Positions 53,928 through 63,453 of a stretch of 64,000 nt of DNA are shown one piece after another. Source of the stretch: Mesorhizobium norvegicum (lineage in GTDB: Bacteria > Pseudomonadota > Alphaproteobacteria > Rhizobiales > Rhizobiaceae). Location of the stretch: contig NZ_SMYZ01000069.1 in NCBI RefSeq assembly GCF_004919685.1, forward strand, positions 30,577-94,576, read 5' to 3'. A program made the translations under genes and the position numbers. The notes under the pieces were generated by a model. That model made no database searches, was not told where the DNA came from, and was given only the letters and a program-made list of their open reading frames with translations. The stretch's first letter is position 1, and every line of letters begins with the position of its first letter.

Positions 53928-54290
53928 AGTCTCCCTCGATTACCGTTTGATTGGCGAGCCCTGATTCAGAGCACCCAGCCGCAGGCTGGAAGGTGCCTCA
54001 CTCCTTGAGCGTGAGCAGCAATGCAATCTTTGTTGACTGGAACGAAAAAAGCCCGCTGCCGGGAGGAGGTGGCAGCGGGCTCGATTTCGAGTGTGGCGCG
54101 GGAGGAGGTGCACCCCACTCAGCGTCGGCATCGCATCTGGGAGGAGTAGATGGCCGACAACCAGAAGCTATGACGTGCCCAACGATTCGGCAATCGTGGA
54201 TCGTGCATAGCAGCTGTGCAGATTTGCTGTATCGCCCGCGAAAGTTGTCGAGTGTGACCAGAAAAGCTCAGGCGCCATCCAGGCGCGGCT
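53928..54290. other. 363-bp gap between tetR and lacI genes
   Basis: No gene is supported. The notable element is the strong hairpin at 54045-54081. The rest carries no ORF with a recognisable product. Confidence 0.6.
54045..54081 (-). terminator. Terminator of the sugar operon/LacI gene
   Basis: An 11-bp perfect stem (agcccgctgcc with ggcagcgggct) with a purine-rich loop; on the minus strand it is followed by six T residues. It lies about 210 nt past the LacI stop. Confidence 0.8.
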
Positions 54291-55313
54291 TTACTGTACC
54301 GGAACGTTTTCCCTGAAGATCAAGCGCGGCTCGATGAACTTCCGCGTCAGATAGGGCGCCGAGGATGCAATCGAGCCGAGCAGGCGAATGACCGACTGTT
54401 CCGCGATCAGTCTGGCATTCTGGTCGATGACGACATCGACCAGGTCGTCGACGAGATGGCCGCGCGTGTCCTTGGTCAAGTCGTGGCAGATGAACACCGG
54501 CTTGCGGTTCGGCCTGGCTTCCCGGATCGCCTTTGCGACGCCCGAGTGTCCGGCTCCAACGCAATAGATGCCGAGCAGCTCCGGCTCGTTGTGCAGCGCC
54601 TTCATGGTCTCGGTGTAGCTGACGTCGGGCTCGTCGTTGATCTCGACGGCGCTGCTGACCGTCAGATTGGGAAACTCTTCATTGAGCACCGAGCGGAAAC
54701 CCATTTCGCGCTCCTCGTGGCCGCGATAGGAGCGCGAGCCGACGACCATCGCCAGATGGCCGGTGCGGCCGCCAAGGAAGCGTCCCATCAACAGTGCCGC
54801 CGTTCGTCCGGCCACGCGGTTGTCGATGCCGACATAGGCAGAGCGCGGTGCCGCCGGAACATCGGACACCAGCGTCACCAGGCGCATGCCGGCGTCGACG
54901 ATGTCGCGCAGGATGTTGCGCGTGCGCGGATGATCAACGGCGATGACGCCGACGCCATTGGCCCTGAGCGAGAGGTTTTCGACGGCTGTCTGCAATGCGT
55001 TCGGCGAGATTCCGGCAAGGTTGTGGATCCGGCACGAGGCGACAAGCGGCAGGCGCGCGGCATAATCCTCGATATGCCCGGCGAGATCGCGCATGAAGGC
55101 ATTGCTGCCGATCGGCAGTAGGAATTCAAGGTGGGCGGGCCGCGAGGGCAGCGTCACCTGATCGGCAACCGGCAGGTAGCCGAGCTGCTTGGCCGCCTCC
55201 ATGACGCGCTGCCGGTTTGCCGCACTCGCACCGGGCCGGTTGTTGAGCACCCTGTCGACCGTTGCGGTCGACAGCCCGCAGCTGCGGGCGATATCGGAGA
55301 CGGTGGCTTTCAT
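54291..55313 (-). CDS. LacI-family regulator
   Basis: 340 residues from ATG 55313. HTH begins immediately (MKATVSDIARSCGLSTATVDRVLNNRPGA), followed by a periplasmic-binding-like sugar domain. It is downstream of a sugar ABC and catabolic operon and probably controls it. The start region has been duplicated upstream twice; frames open upstream to 55424 only because of those copies, so I fix the start at the in-frame HTH. Ligand may be a pentose or derivative. Confidence 0.88.
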   Translation of the reverse strand: MKATVSDIARSCGLSTATVDRVLNNRPGASAANRQRVMEAAKQLGYLPVADQVTLPSRPAHLEFLLPIGSNAFMRDLAGHIEDYAARLPLVASCRIHNLAGISPNALQTAVENLSLRANGVGVIAVDHPRTRNILRDIVDAGMRLVTLVSDVPAAPRSAYVGIDNRVAGRTAALLMGRFLGGRTGHLAMVVGSRSYRGHEEREMGFRSVLNEEFPNLTVSSAVEINDEPDVSYTETMKALHNEPELLGIYCVGAGHSGVAKAIREARPNRKPVFICHDLTKDTRGHLVDDLVDVVIDQNARLIAEQSVIRLLGSIASSAPYLTRKFIEPRLIFRENVPVQ

Positions 55314-55427
55314 GCCGCAACCCACAGCCCGCAATTGCGGGCGATATCCGAGACGATGGCTTTCATGCCGCAACCCAGCCCGCAATTGCGGGCGATATCC
55401 GAGACGGTAGCTTTCATGCCGCAACCC
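55272..55427 (-). repeat. Tandem triplication of the LacI 5' end
   Basis: Three units of 50-53 bp (55272-55324, 55325-55377, 55378-55427) repeat the start codon and first 14 codons of the LacI gene. Copies 2 and 3 match more closely to each other (aattgc where the gene has agctgc). Confidence 0.85.
55310..55417 (-). CDS. 35-residue leader ORF formed by the triplication
   Basis: ATG 55417 begins MKATVSDIARNCGL, continues through GCG into a second copy MKAIVSDIARNCGL and ends WVAA with a TGA that overlaps the LacI ATG (ATGA). Whether it is translated is unknown; no clear RBS is seen. It would couple leader translation to the regulator start. Confidence 0.4.
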   Translation of the reverse strand: MKATVSDIARNCGLGCGMKAIVSDIARNCGLWVAA

Positions 55428-55540
55428 TATGCGCCGATGCGATGCCGCGCCAGACGAGCGATGCGATCTGAGGTGTCGGATGATTGCCGCCCATCAGCCA
55501 CATGCGCATTAGATTGCCTCGACAAGACGGCCGCCCGTTC

Positions 55541-56332
55541 TCAGTGCGATGGCTTGCCATCGGCGATGGCATCGCGGATTTCCTTGTCCGACATGCCGGT
55601 GATGATCCGCTCGACCTCCGCCACGCTGGTCTTCTTCGGGTCGATGTCGTCGGCGACCACCTTGCCCCGGCGCATGACGACGATGCGGTCGACCACCTGG
55701 AAGACATGGTGGATGTTGTGGGCGATGAAAATGCAGGAATGGCCGGAATCGCGGGCGTTGCGCACGAAACTCAGCACGCCCTGTGTTTCGGCGACGCCGA
55801 GATTGTTGGTCGGCTCGTCCAAGATGATCAGGTCGCTGTCGAAATGCATGGCGCGCGCGATCGCCACCGCCTGGCGCTCGCCGCCCGAGAGCGAGCCGAT
55901 CGGCGTCGTCGGCGGGATGTTCTTGGAGATGCCGACCTGCTTGAGCAGGTCGCGGGCGACATTGTTCATGGCGTCCTGGTCCATCCGGTTGAGGAAGCGC
56001 GGCGGCTTGATCGGCTCGCGTCCGAGGAACAGATTGCGGGCGATTGACAGTTGCGTGACCAGTGCCGAGTCCTGGTAGATCGTCTCGATGCCGTGGGCGA
56101 TGGCGTCGCTGGTGGTGCGCAAATTCACCTTCTTGCCGCGGATGAAGATGTCGCCGCTGGTCAGCGGAACCGCCCCCGAGAGCACCTTGATCAGCGTCGA
56201 CTTGCCGGCGCCATTGTCGCCGAGCAGGCCGACGATCTCGCGTTCATTGACGTGGAAATTGGCATCCTCCAGCGCCTGCACGCGGCCATAGGACTTGCGG
56301 ATGTTCTGCATGCGGATCAGCGGCTCGGCCAT
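55541..56332 (-). CDS. Sugar ABC transporter ATPase (single domain)
   Basis: 263 residues, CUT2-type ATPase of one domain. Walker A GDNGAGKST, signature LSGGERQAVAIARAM and Walker B LIILDEPTNN intact. It starts 3 nt after the permease. It may pair with the 56336-57322 permease. Confidence 0.88.
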   Translation of the reverse strand: MAEPLIRMQNIRKSYGRVQALEDANFHVNEREIVGLLGDNGAGKSTLIKVLSGAVPLTSGDIFIRGKKVNLRTTSDAIAHGIETIYQDSALVTQLSIARNLFLGREPIKPPRFLNRMDQDAMNNVARDLLKQVGISKNIPPTTPIGSLSGGERQAVAIARAMHFDSDLIILDEPTNNLGVAETQGVLSFVRNARDSGHSCIFIAHNIHHVFQVVDRIVVMRRGKVVADDIDPKKTSVAEVERIITGMSDKEIRDAIADGKPSH

Positions 56333-56335
56333 GGT

Positions 56336-57322
56336 TCAAGTCCCCGCCTGATGCCGGCGTTCCAGCCATGAATGCAGCGCCATCATGCCAAGGATGATCG
56401 CGCCGATGAAGATGTTGTAGGCAAGGCCGGGCACGCCGATCAGCACGATGCCGTTGCGCATGACGCGCAGGATCAGGATGCCGAGCACGGTGCCGATGAT
56501 CGTGCCGCGCCCGCCGGTCAGCGCCGTGCCGCCGATCACCACCATGGCGATGACTTCGAGCTCGTAGCCGGTGCCGCTGTTGGGGTTGGCTGCCGAAGTG
56601 CGCAGCGAAGAAATGACGCCGGCGAGCGAGGCCATGACCGACGACAGCACGAACAGGCCGATCTTGACGCCGCTGACGTTGACGCCGCGGGCGCGCGCCG
56701 CACTGGGGTTGCCGCCGGCCGCCTGGATCCAGTTGCCGGTGCGGCTCTGCGTCAGGACATAGCCCAGCGCAATCGCCGCGGCGATGAACCAGAACAGCGA
56801 CATGTAGATGCGGAACGGCCCAATGAAGAAGTCGCCGACCAGCGCCTCCGCCAGCCAGCTGCCTTCGGCGCTCCAGGTGCGCTGCGGAAAACCATCGGTG
56901 ACGAAAAGCGCGGTGCCGCGCACCACCAGCAGCATGCCGAGCGTCACCAGGAAGGATGGGATCTTGAGCTGTGTCACGAACCAGCCATTGACCAGCCCGA
57001 TGCAGGCGGCGACCAGCAGCGCGGCGACAAAGCCGACTTCCAGCGAAGTCAAGCCGCTGTTGAACAGCGTCCACATCAGCACCGGCGAGAAACCGAACAG
57101 CGAGCCGACCGACAGGTCGAATTCGCCCGACGTCATCAACAGCGTCATCGCCAGCGCGATCAGGCCGAGCTCGACCGTGAAGGCCAGCGTGTTGGAGATG
57201 TTCTGCGGCGACAGGAAGTCGTGGTTGAAACCCCAGAAAACGGCGATCTCGACGACGAGCAGCACGAAGGGGCCGAATTCTGGCCGCGCGATCAGGCGTT
57301 GGATGAGCGAACGATTTTCCAC
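56336..57322 (-). CDS. Sugar ABC transporter permease (RbsC/XylH-like)
   Basis: 328 residues from GTG 57322 (MENRSLIQRL); the frame is open further but not homologous. BPD_transp_2 family with about ten helices and the DLSVGS, GGNPSAARARGV and TALTGGRGT motifs. A 118-nt gap with a 10-bp hairpin lies upstream. Confidence 0.85.
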   Translation of the reverse strand: MENRSLIQRLIARPEFGPFVLLVVEIAVFWGFNHDFLSPQNISNTLAFTVELGLIALAMTLLMTSGEFDLSVGSLFGFSPVLMWTLFNSGLTSLEVGFVAALLVAACIGLVNGWFVTQLKIPSFLVTLGMLLVVRGTALFVTDGFPQRTWSAEGSWLAEALVGDFFIGPFRIYMSLFWFIAAAIALGYVLTQSRTGNWIQAAGGNPSAARARGVNVSGVKIGLFVLSSVMASLAGVISSLRTSAANPNSGTGYELEVIAMVVIGGTALTGGRGTIIGTVLGILILRVMRNGIVLIGVPGLAYNIFIGAIILGMMALHSWLERRHQAGT

Positions 57323-57400
57323 GAGCAACCCGCGACATGAGTGGAAAGGCTGAGCCTTGCACATCCGCGTGCGAAGGACTCGGCGAAATGGGAAGTCAGC

Positions 57401-57422
57401 CGCGACCGCCGGGGCGGTCGCG
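57401..57422 (-). other. Intercistronic hairpin after sugar-binding protein gene
   Basis: cgcgaccgcc and ggcggtcgcg form a perfect 10-bp stem with a 2-base central spacer. Located 19 nt past the binding-protein stop, probably moderating read-through. Confidence 0.6.
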
Positions 57423-57440
57423 ACTGCTAGGGTTGGGATG

Positions 57441-58376
57441 TTACTTGCCGGACAGGATGTCGTCGTAGACCTGCGCGGTGTCCTTTTCGTAGAGCGCGCC
57501 GGTGATGACGTTGAAGCCCGGAGGAATGCCGCTGGCGGCCATGTTGGCCAGCGAAAGCGCGACATAGCTGGTCGCCTGCGGGTCCTGCCACTGGCCGGCA
57601 TTAACATAGCCGTTCAGCACTTCCTGGGTGGTGTCGAGCGAGTTGCCCCAGCCGACGACCGGGATTTCGCCCGCCTTGATGCCGGCCTGGTCGAACACAC
57701 GCTTGATCGAGCCGGTGACGAGGTCGCCGAGACCGATGATCGCCTTGACCTTGGCCTTGTTGGCGGTGAGGTAGTCGACCATGCGGTTGATGGCTTCGGC
57801 CTGGTCGAGCGTCGCTTCGGTGATTTCATAGGTGATGCCGAGCGGCTCGAAGACGCTCTTGATGCCTTCTTCTTCCTGGACGCCGTAGGTGGCGCCGGGG
57901 ATTTCGACCGGCATCCAGACGAAGTCGCCCTTCTTCACCAGGCCCTTGTCGACCAGATACTGCGCCCAATGCTTGCCGAAGGTGACATTGTCGCCGCCGA
58001 CATAGGCGTTGAAGTCGGCCTTCGGGTCCGGCGTGTTGAAATTGATGATCGGGATTTTCGCCGCCCGCGCTTCCTTGACGATCTCGATCAGGCTGCCCGG
58101 ATCGGGGCTCGTGGTGACGATGCCATCGGCCTTGGCGGAGAGGGCGGCGCGAACCGCTTCCTGCTGGGAGGCCACATCGCCATTGTGGAACGAGGTGTTG
58201 ACGGTGTTGCCGGTGTCCTTGGCCCATTGCTTGGCGCCGGCGAGGAAGTAGGTCCAGACCGGATCAGCCGGGCCGCCATGCGAAATCCAGTAGAACGTCT
58301 TGGCCTGTGCCGCTGCTGGTATCACCATCAGCGCCACCAACAGGCCGTATAGAACGAGTCTTAGCCGTGTCAGCAT
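57441..58376 (-). CDS. Sugar ABC binding protein (RbsB-like)
   Basis: 311 residues from ATG 58376 (GGGAGG 7-8 nt upstream). Signal peptide (about 1-25, AQA cleavage). Periplasmic binding fold with DGIVTTSPDP and GWGNSLDTTQ. Only one such protein is present for two permease/ATPase sets. The 236 nt upstream hold no gene. Confidence 0.88.
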   Translation of the reverse strand: MLTRLRLVLYGLLVALMVIPAAAQAKTFYWISHGGPADPVWTYFLAGAKQWAKDTGNTVNTSFHNGDVASQQEAVRAALSAKADGIVTTSPDPGSLIEIVKEARAAKIPIINFNTPDPKADFNAYVGGDNVTFGKHWAQYLVDKGLVKKGDFVWMPVEIPGATYGVQEEEGIKSVFEPLGITYEITEATLDQAEAINRMVDYLTANKAKVKAIIGLGDLVTGSIKRVFDQAGIKAGEIPVVGWGNSLDTTQEVLNGYVNAGQWQDPQATSYVALSLANMAASGIPPGFNVITGALYEKDTAQVYDDILSGK

Positions 58377-58612
58377 TTGATTTCCTCCCGTTTGCAGATG
58401 ATCAGTTCCGGATCCGTCCCTTGTGTTCCGGCGACAGCCGGATTGCGTCTTTTGCCAGCGCCGGTTGGATGCGTCAGAGCATTCCCTTTTTCGGCGGATG
58501 GCAAGCCTCCATCTGCAGATGTAGTTGTCGTCTGACGAGGCGTCATCAACGCTCCCATCAGATTGCATCAATTCAGGTGATTTTCCGACTGTCGGATAAT
58601 TGGTGTCGAGGC

Positions 58613-59647
58613 TCAGCCGAGCAGATTGTCTTCACCGTGTCCGGCGCGCCGGTTGCGCCACAGCCTGAACAGCCTGTCGACCGCCAGCGCGAGCACGGTC
58701 AGGGCGCCGGTCGCGAAGTTGCTCCATGCGGCATCGACGCCAATCAAGCTCATCGCGCTCAGGATCGCCTGGACGAGCAGGATGCCGATCGCCGCGCCAA
58801 CGACGCTGCCATGGCCACCTGAAAGTGATGTGCCGCCGATGATGGCCGCCGCAATAGCAAGCAGCATGAAGCTGCTGCCATCGCCGGGGGCAATGGCGCC
58901 GTTGGCGCCGACATGGATCACGCCGGCCAGCCCCGCCATCGCACCCATCAGCACCAGCGTCAGCAGCCGCACCTTGGCCGTCGGAATGCCGGCATAGGCA
59001 GCGGCTTGTCGGTTGCTGCCGACGGCCTGCACCCGGTAGCCAAAGCGTGTGCGGTGGAGCACGACGTGCAGCGCCAAGGCCAGCGCAACGAAAACGATGC
59101 AGGCCGCCGGCACCACCGCGAAGGCCTTGCCGGACAGCGTCGTGGAGAAACCGCTGTCCGCGCCCGGCGGTGCTATCGTCTGTCCCTTGCCGGCCGCCAG
59201 CGACAGGCCTTGGATCATCCACCAGGTGCCGAGCGTCACCACCATGGCCGGCAGGCGCAGCGTGATTGCCAGCAGCCCGTTGATGAGGCCGAGGCCGGCG
59301 CCGAGCAGGATCCCGGCCAGGGCGGCAAGCCAGGGGTCGATGCCGGCAACCATCAAAAGGGCTGCGACAACGCCCGCGAGATGGAACACCGCGCCCGCCG
59401 AAAGGTCGATGTCGCGCATGGTGAGCACGAACACCATGCCGATCGCCAGCAGGCCGGGCAGGGCGGCTTGCCCCAGCAGTGACGACAGATTGGCTGGATC
59501 GAAGAAGGAGGGCTGGAGCCAGCCGAGCAGCCCGGCCAGGACGGCGAGCCCGACAGCGGCACCGGTCTCGGCCGGTAGCCGAATGTGGCGCCCCGGCCTA
59601 CGGTTCGCCGATCCGGCTAAAGGCTGTGCGGTATCGGTTCTGGTCAT
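58613..59647 (-). CDS. Sugar ABC transporter permease (second)
   Basis: 344 residues, BPD_transp_2 family with about ten helices; DIDLSAGAVFHLAG and IIGGTSLSGGHGS are characteristic. It overlaps the double-ATPase gene by four bases (ATGA). Likely pairs with it. Confidence 0.85.
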   Translation of the reverse strand: MTRTDTAQPLAGSANRRPGRHIRLPAETGAAVGLAVLAGLLGWLQPSFFDPANLSSLLGQAALPGLLAIGMVFVLTMRDIDLSAGAVFHLAGVVAALLMVAGIDPWLAALAGILLGAGLGLINGLLAITLRLPAMVVTLGTWWMIQGLSLAAGKGQTIAPPGADSGFSTTLSGKAFAVVPAACIVFVALALALHVVLHRTRFGYRVQAVGSNRQAAAYAGIPTAKVRLLTLVLMGAMAGLAGVIHVGANGAIAPGDGSSFMLLAIAAAIIGGTSLSGGHGSVVGAAIGILLVQAILSAMSLIGVDAAWSNFATGALTVLALAVDRLFRLWRNRRAGHGEDNLLG

Positions 59648-61182
59648 ACAATGCCCTCGCGACTGGTCTGTCGGCCTTCGCCCTCTGCCTCGCCCGCCGC
59701 AATCAGCTGCAGCAGCCGCCCGCCATCCATGTCGGCGCCGGCGATCTCGCCTGCGAGCCGGCCCTGGTGGAAGGCAAGGATGCGATCGCTCAAGCCGGTC
59801 AGTTCGGACAATTCCCTCGAATGCAGCAGCACGATGCAGCCGCTGGCCGCCATCTGCCGGATCAAGGCGTAGATTTCCTGCTTGCTGCCGATATCGATGC
59901 CGCGCGCCGGCTCATCGAGCAGCACCACTTGCGGGCCGATTTCCAGCCATTTGGCGATGATCACCTTCTGCTGGCCGCCGGCCGACAGCGAGCCCGCCGG
60001 CGTCTCCGGAGCGGACCTGATGCGCAGCGCCTCGATCTGCCGCGCGGCGCGGCCGAGCGCCATCACGGGTGAATACCAGCGCGACCCCCAGTCGCGTGCG
60101 CCGACGACGACGTTCGCCAGGTTGAAGGCGATGGACTTGTCTTGCATCAGCCCGTTGCCGCGCTCGTCTGAAATCATGCAGATGCCGCGCCGCGCCGCTT
60201 CCGTGCGGGTCTTCGGCAAGCCGTCCCCGTCCGGGAAGCGCACTCTGCCCGCGCGCGCCTTTTGCGCTCCGAACAAGAGGGCAAGCAAGTCCGACACGCC
60301 GGAGCCGGCAAGCCCGGCAAGCCCGACGATCTCGCCCGCGCGGGCCATGAAGCTGGCATCCGACAACCTGCCGCCGCCGAGCCTCGAAACCGCGAGCTGC
60401 GGCCGCAGCGTGCCGGCAAGCGTCGGCATGGCCCTGAGCGGCAGCGGGAACAGCGACTGGCGCAACTGGCCGATCATCGCTTCCTCCGACGTCGTCAGCT
60501 CCTGTCGCGCCTTTGACAGCACGTCGCGGCCGTTGCGGATGACCGTCAGCTGGTCGGCAATGGCCAGCGCATCCTCCAACCGGTTCGAGGCGTAGAGCAT
60601 GCTCATGCCCTTGGCCTTCAGTCCCCGCAGCACCGCGAACAACCGATCTGTCTCTCGCCGGTCGAGCGCCGAATGGGAGTCGTCGAGGATGAGCAGTCTC
60701 GGGTTTTCCAGAAGCGCGCGGGCGATCGCGACGAGTTGCCGCTCACCCGGCCCGAGTTCGGCGAGCGGGGCGTGGACATCGACGGCGAGGCCAAGCTGGC
60801 GCAGCAGGTCGCGGCTGCGCGCCTCCATTTCGCGCCGCGAGATCAGCCCGTTGCGCAGCGGTTCGCGGTTGACGAACAGATTGGCGAGCACCGGGCGCTC
60901 GTGGAACAGTCCGGCCTGCTGCAAGACGACGCCGATGCCGAGCTTTCGCGCCGCATTGGGGCCGCTGATCGTTGCCTTCTTGCCGTCAAACTCGATGGTA
61001 CCGCTGTCCGGCCGGACGATGCCCGCCAGCACCCTTATCAGCGTCGATTTGCCGGCGCCGCTTTCGCCAACCACCGCGTGGATCGAGCCGCGCTCGACCA
61101 CAAGGTTCATGTCTTCGAGCACGACCGTGCCGCCAAAGCCTCTGGCAACATTGCGCACCAACAGTATCGGCGAATCGGACAT
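59644..61182 (-). CDS. Sugar ABC transporter double ATPase (RbsA-like) with altered first Walker B
   Basis: 512 residues with two ABC domains. N half: Walker A GESGAGKST; linker signature LGPGERQLVAIARAL; Walker B LLILDDSHSAL, having Asp where the catalytic Glu is expected. C half: degenerate Walker A GLAGSGVSD (normal for this family), LSAGGQQKVIIAKWL and VVLLDEPARGIDIGS intact. Whether hydrolysis at the first site is reduced cannot be told by eye. Overlaps the permease downstream. Confidence 0.82.
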   Translation of the reverse strand: MSDSPILLVRNVARGFGGTVVLEDMNLVVERGSIHAVVGESGAGKSTLIRVLAGIVRPDSGTIEFDGKKATISGPNAARKLGIGVVLQQAGLFHERPVLANLFVNREPLRNGLISRREMEARSRDLLRQLGLAVDVHAPLAELGPGERQLVAIARALLENPRLLILDDSHSALDRRETDRLFAVLRGLKAKGMSMLYASNRLEDALAIADQLTVIRNGRDVLSKARQELTTSEEAMIGQLRQSLFPLPLRAMPTLAGTLRPQLAVSRLGGGRLSDASFMARAGEIVGLAGLAGSGVSDLLALLFGAQKARAGRVRFPDGDGLPKTRTEAARRGICMISDERGNGLMQDKSIAFNLANVVVGARDWGSRWYSPVMALGRAARQIEALRIRSAPETPAGSLSAGGQQKVIIAKWLEIGPQVVLLDEPARGIDIGSKQEIYALIRQMAASGCIVLLHSRELSELTGLSDRILAFHQGRLAGEIAGADMDGGRLLQLIAAGEAEGEGRQTSREGIV

Positions 61183-61287
61183 ACGGACGGCCCCCCGACC
61201 GCGCCGCGATCTTGGAGCGGATTGCGTCCTTAGTCACTCGGATTCAGCATAAAATTGTGTTGATGGCGATCCGGGGCGAAAGCCGGC

Positions 61288-62448
61288 TTAGATCAGGTCG
61301 GCTTTGGCCAGCTCCCGCATCAGATGGCTGGCGCCGTAGGTCCAGTGCGGGCAGTCGGGCGACAGCCGCACCCGGTTGACCAGCGCGCCGAATTTTTCCG
61401 ACGAGATGGTGACGATGTCGCCGACCTTGTGCGTAAAACCCTTGCCCTTCTCGCCGCGATCCTTGGAAGGCACGAACATGGTGCCGAGATAGAGCGCCAG
61501 CCCGTCCGGATACTGGTGGTGCGGGCCCATGGCGGCGGCAACCAGTTCTTCCGGCGAGCGGCTGATCTCGGCCATCGAGCTTGCGCCCTCCAGCGAAAAC
61601 CCGTCCTCGCCCTCGACCTTCAGGCGCACGACGGCCCGCTTCACGTCGTCGATCGAGAACGTGTCGTCGAACAGCCGGATGAAGGGACCGAGAGCGGCCG
61701 AGGCATTGTTGTCCTTCGCCTTGCCGAGCAGCAGCGCCGAACGCCCCTCGACGTCGCGCAGATTGACGTCATTGCCGATTGTGGCGCCGACGATCCTGCC
61801 GCTTGAGGCAGCGATCATGGCGATCTCGGGCTCCGGATTGTTCCAGGTCGACACCGGGTGCAGGCCGACATCGGCGCCGAAGCCGACCGAGGCCATCGGC
61901 TGGCATTTGGTGAAGATCTCGGCATCGGGGCCGATGCCGACTTCCAGATATTGCGACCAGGCGCCGCGCGCGATGAGCTTGGCCTTGATCTCCATCGCTT
62001 CGGGCGAACCGGGCTTCAGCTTCGACAGATCGTGGCCGATCAGTCCGGCAATGTCGGCGCGGATGGCGTCGGCTTTTTCAGCCGAACCGCGCGCCTGTTC
62101 CTCGATCACCCGTTCCAGCAGGCTGACGACGAAGGTGACGCCCGAGGCCTTGACCGCCTGCAGGTCGACCGGGGAGAGCAGGTACGGTTTTGCCGGATCG
62201 CGTTTGGTCTCGAAACTGTTGGCGGCGATGTCATCGAGCGATCCGATCGGTCTGCCCTTGGCCGATAGCACATGGCCGGCAGGATCCGGCATCTCGCAGA
62301 TGTCACGCACAGTCGGTGCCGCACGCGACGTGATGTCGAAAACCGTGCCGTCGCGGACCGTGACCACCAGGGGATGGGGCGCGGCCGGTGATCGGGCGCG
62401 GCCGAGGAAGACACCATCGTCATCAGGCAGAAAGATCATGTTCGTCAC
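61288..62448 (-). CDS. Fumarylacetoacetate-hydrolase-family dehydratase (XylX/KDX type)
   Basis: 386 residues. FAH-domain with metal ligands suggested by NPEPEIAMI and the NDVNLRDVEG segment. Close in length and style to the 2-keto-3-deoxy-pentonate dehydratases of oxidative pentose pathways. Together with the epimerase, SDR and sugar transporter it points to a pentose or sugar-acid oxidation pathway. Exact substrate is inferred. Confidence 0.75.
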   Translation of the reverse strand: MTNMIFLPDDDGVFLGRARSPAAPHPLVVTVRDGTVFDITSRAAPTVRDICEMPDPAGHVLSAKGRPIGSLDDIAANSFETKRDPAKPYLLSPVDLQAVKASGVTFVVSLLERVIEEQARGSAEKADAIRADIAGLIGHDLSKLKPGSPEAMEIKAKLIARGAWSQYLEVGIGPDAEIFTKCQPMASVGFGADVGLHPVSTWNNPEPEIAMIAASSGRIVGATIGNDVNLRDVEGRSALLLGKAKDNNASAALGPFIRLFDDTFSIDDVKRAVVRLKVEGEDGFSLEGASSMAEISRSPEELVAAAMGPHHQYPDGLALYLGTMFVPSKDRGEKGKGFTHKVGDIVTISSEKFGALVNRVRLSPDCPHWTYGASHLMRELAKADLI

Positions 62449-62567
62449 TACTCTCTCGTCACAGGGCGGGATGTTTCAACATTGTGAAGTGCCATGGTCC
62501 CTTCTTCAAGTCGGACAGGCCATGTCCCTGCGCCGAAGAACGCCGCTTAGCAACTCCCGATTCGGCG

Positions 62568-63437
62568 CTACAGCGCATCCCAGCGTAGACGCAAATGCGC
62601 ACTTGTCGATCTGCCCTGTTCCAGCGCGGTCAGACCGCTGCCGTGATGGGCGTCCACGACATGTGAAACCGGTTCGAAACAGAAGAAATCGGCATCTCGT
62701 GCTGGCGAATAGAGAACGAAGACGTTCAGCGTCGACGATGCTTCGACCGTGACAATGATGGCGTCATCCGGCTGGGCGATCGAGGCACGGCCGTCCCAGC
62801 CTTCGAACGCGTTGTTGACCCAGGTGTCGGGAAGGAGTGCGGCTTGCGAAAAATCCCAGTCGGGGCGGGAGGCGAGCGACACAACCGCCGTCGGCAGGTG
62901 ACGTTCGTCCTCCAGCCAGACCCTTTTCGCCGATGCTTGGAGCGAGGTGTGCGGGCTGCGCGGAAACCACGGATGGAAGCCGAGTCCGTAGGGCAGGCAC
63001 ATGGCGGCCCGGTTCTCGACGGTCAGGACCGCGGCCAGCGCGCCATCCTCCAGCGCGTAACGGACGCTTGCATGGTAGCGATAGGGCCCGATTGCGCCGT
63101 TTTCCAAAACCAGCTCCATTTCAGTGCCGGTTCGTCGTGTCAGCCGCCACGGTCTTTGAAAGCCGTCGCCATGGAGCGGGAACGGCTCGCCTTCGACATT
63201 GGGTTCTATCGCATGGTAGCGCCCTTCGAACTCGAAGCCCCCGCCGGAAATACGGTTCGACCATGGAATCAGCAGTTGAGACCCGAACTTCAGCAGACCC
63301 GTCGATGGCTTGATAACAGGCGTGGGCGCCCGGCCGGGGCGTAGTGCGTCGTAGCGCAGGATGGCGGCGCCCTGGCGAGGGCTCACCACCAGGCTTGCGC
63401 GCCCGTCGGCAAGCTCGACCGCATCGCTGTTTGTCAT
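62568..63437 (-). CDS. Aldose 1-epimerase family protein
   Basis: 289 residues from ATG 63437. Galactose mutarotase-like fold with PWSNRISGGGFEFEG, LPLHGDGFQ-type His and a LGFHPWFPRS catalytic region. Interconverts anomers of the sugar before oxidation. The adjacent SDR gene stops 16 nt upstream. Confidence 0.85.
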   Translation of the reverse strand: MTNSDAVELADGRASLVVSPRQGAAILRYDALRPGRAPTPVIKPSTGLLKFGSQLLIPWSNRISGGGFEFEGRYHAIEPNVEGEPFPLHGDGFQRPWRLTRRTGTEMELVLENGAIGPYRYHASVRYALEDGALAAVLTVENRAAMCLPYGLGFHPWFPRSPHTSLQASAKRVWLEDERHLPTAVVSLASRPDWDFSQAALLPDTWVNNAFEGWDGRASIAQPDDAIIVTVEASSTLNVFVLYSPARDADFFCFEPVSHVVDAHHGSGLTALEQGRSTSAHLRLRWDAL

Positions 63438-63453
63438 TGGCGGAAAGCCACGG

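Noticed and set aside
55272..55427. CRISPR array
   Set aside because: Direct repeats of about 50 bp without spacers; they are copies of the LacI coding start.
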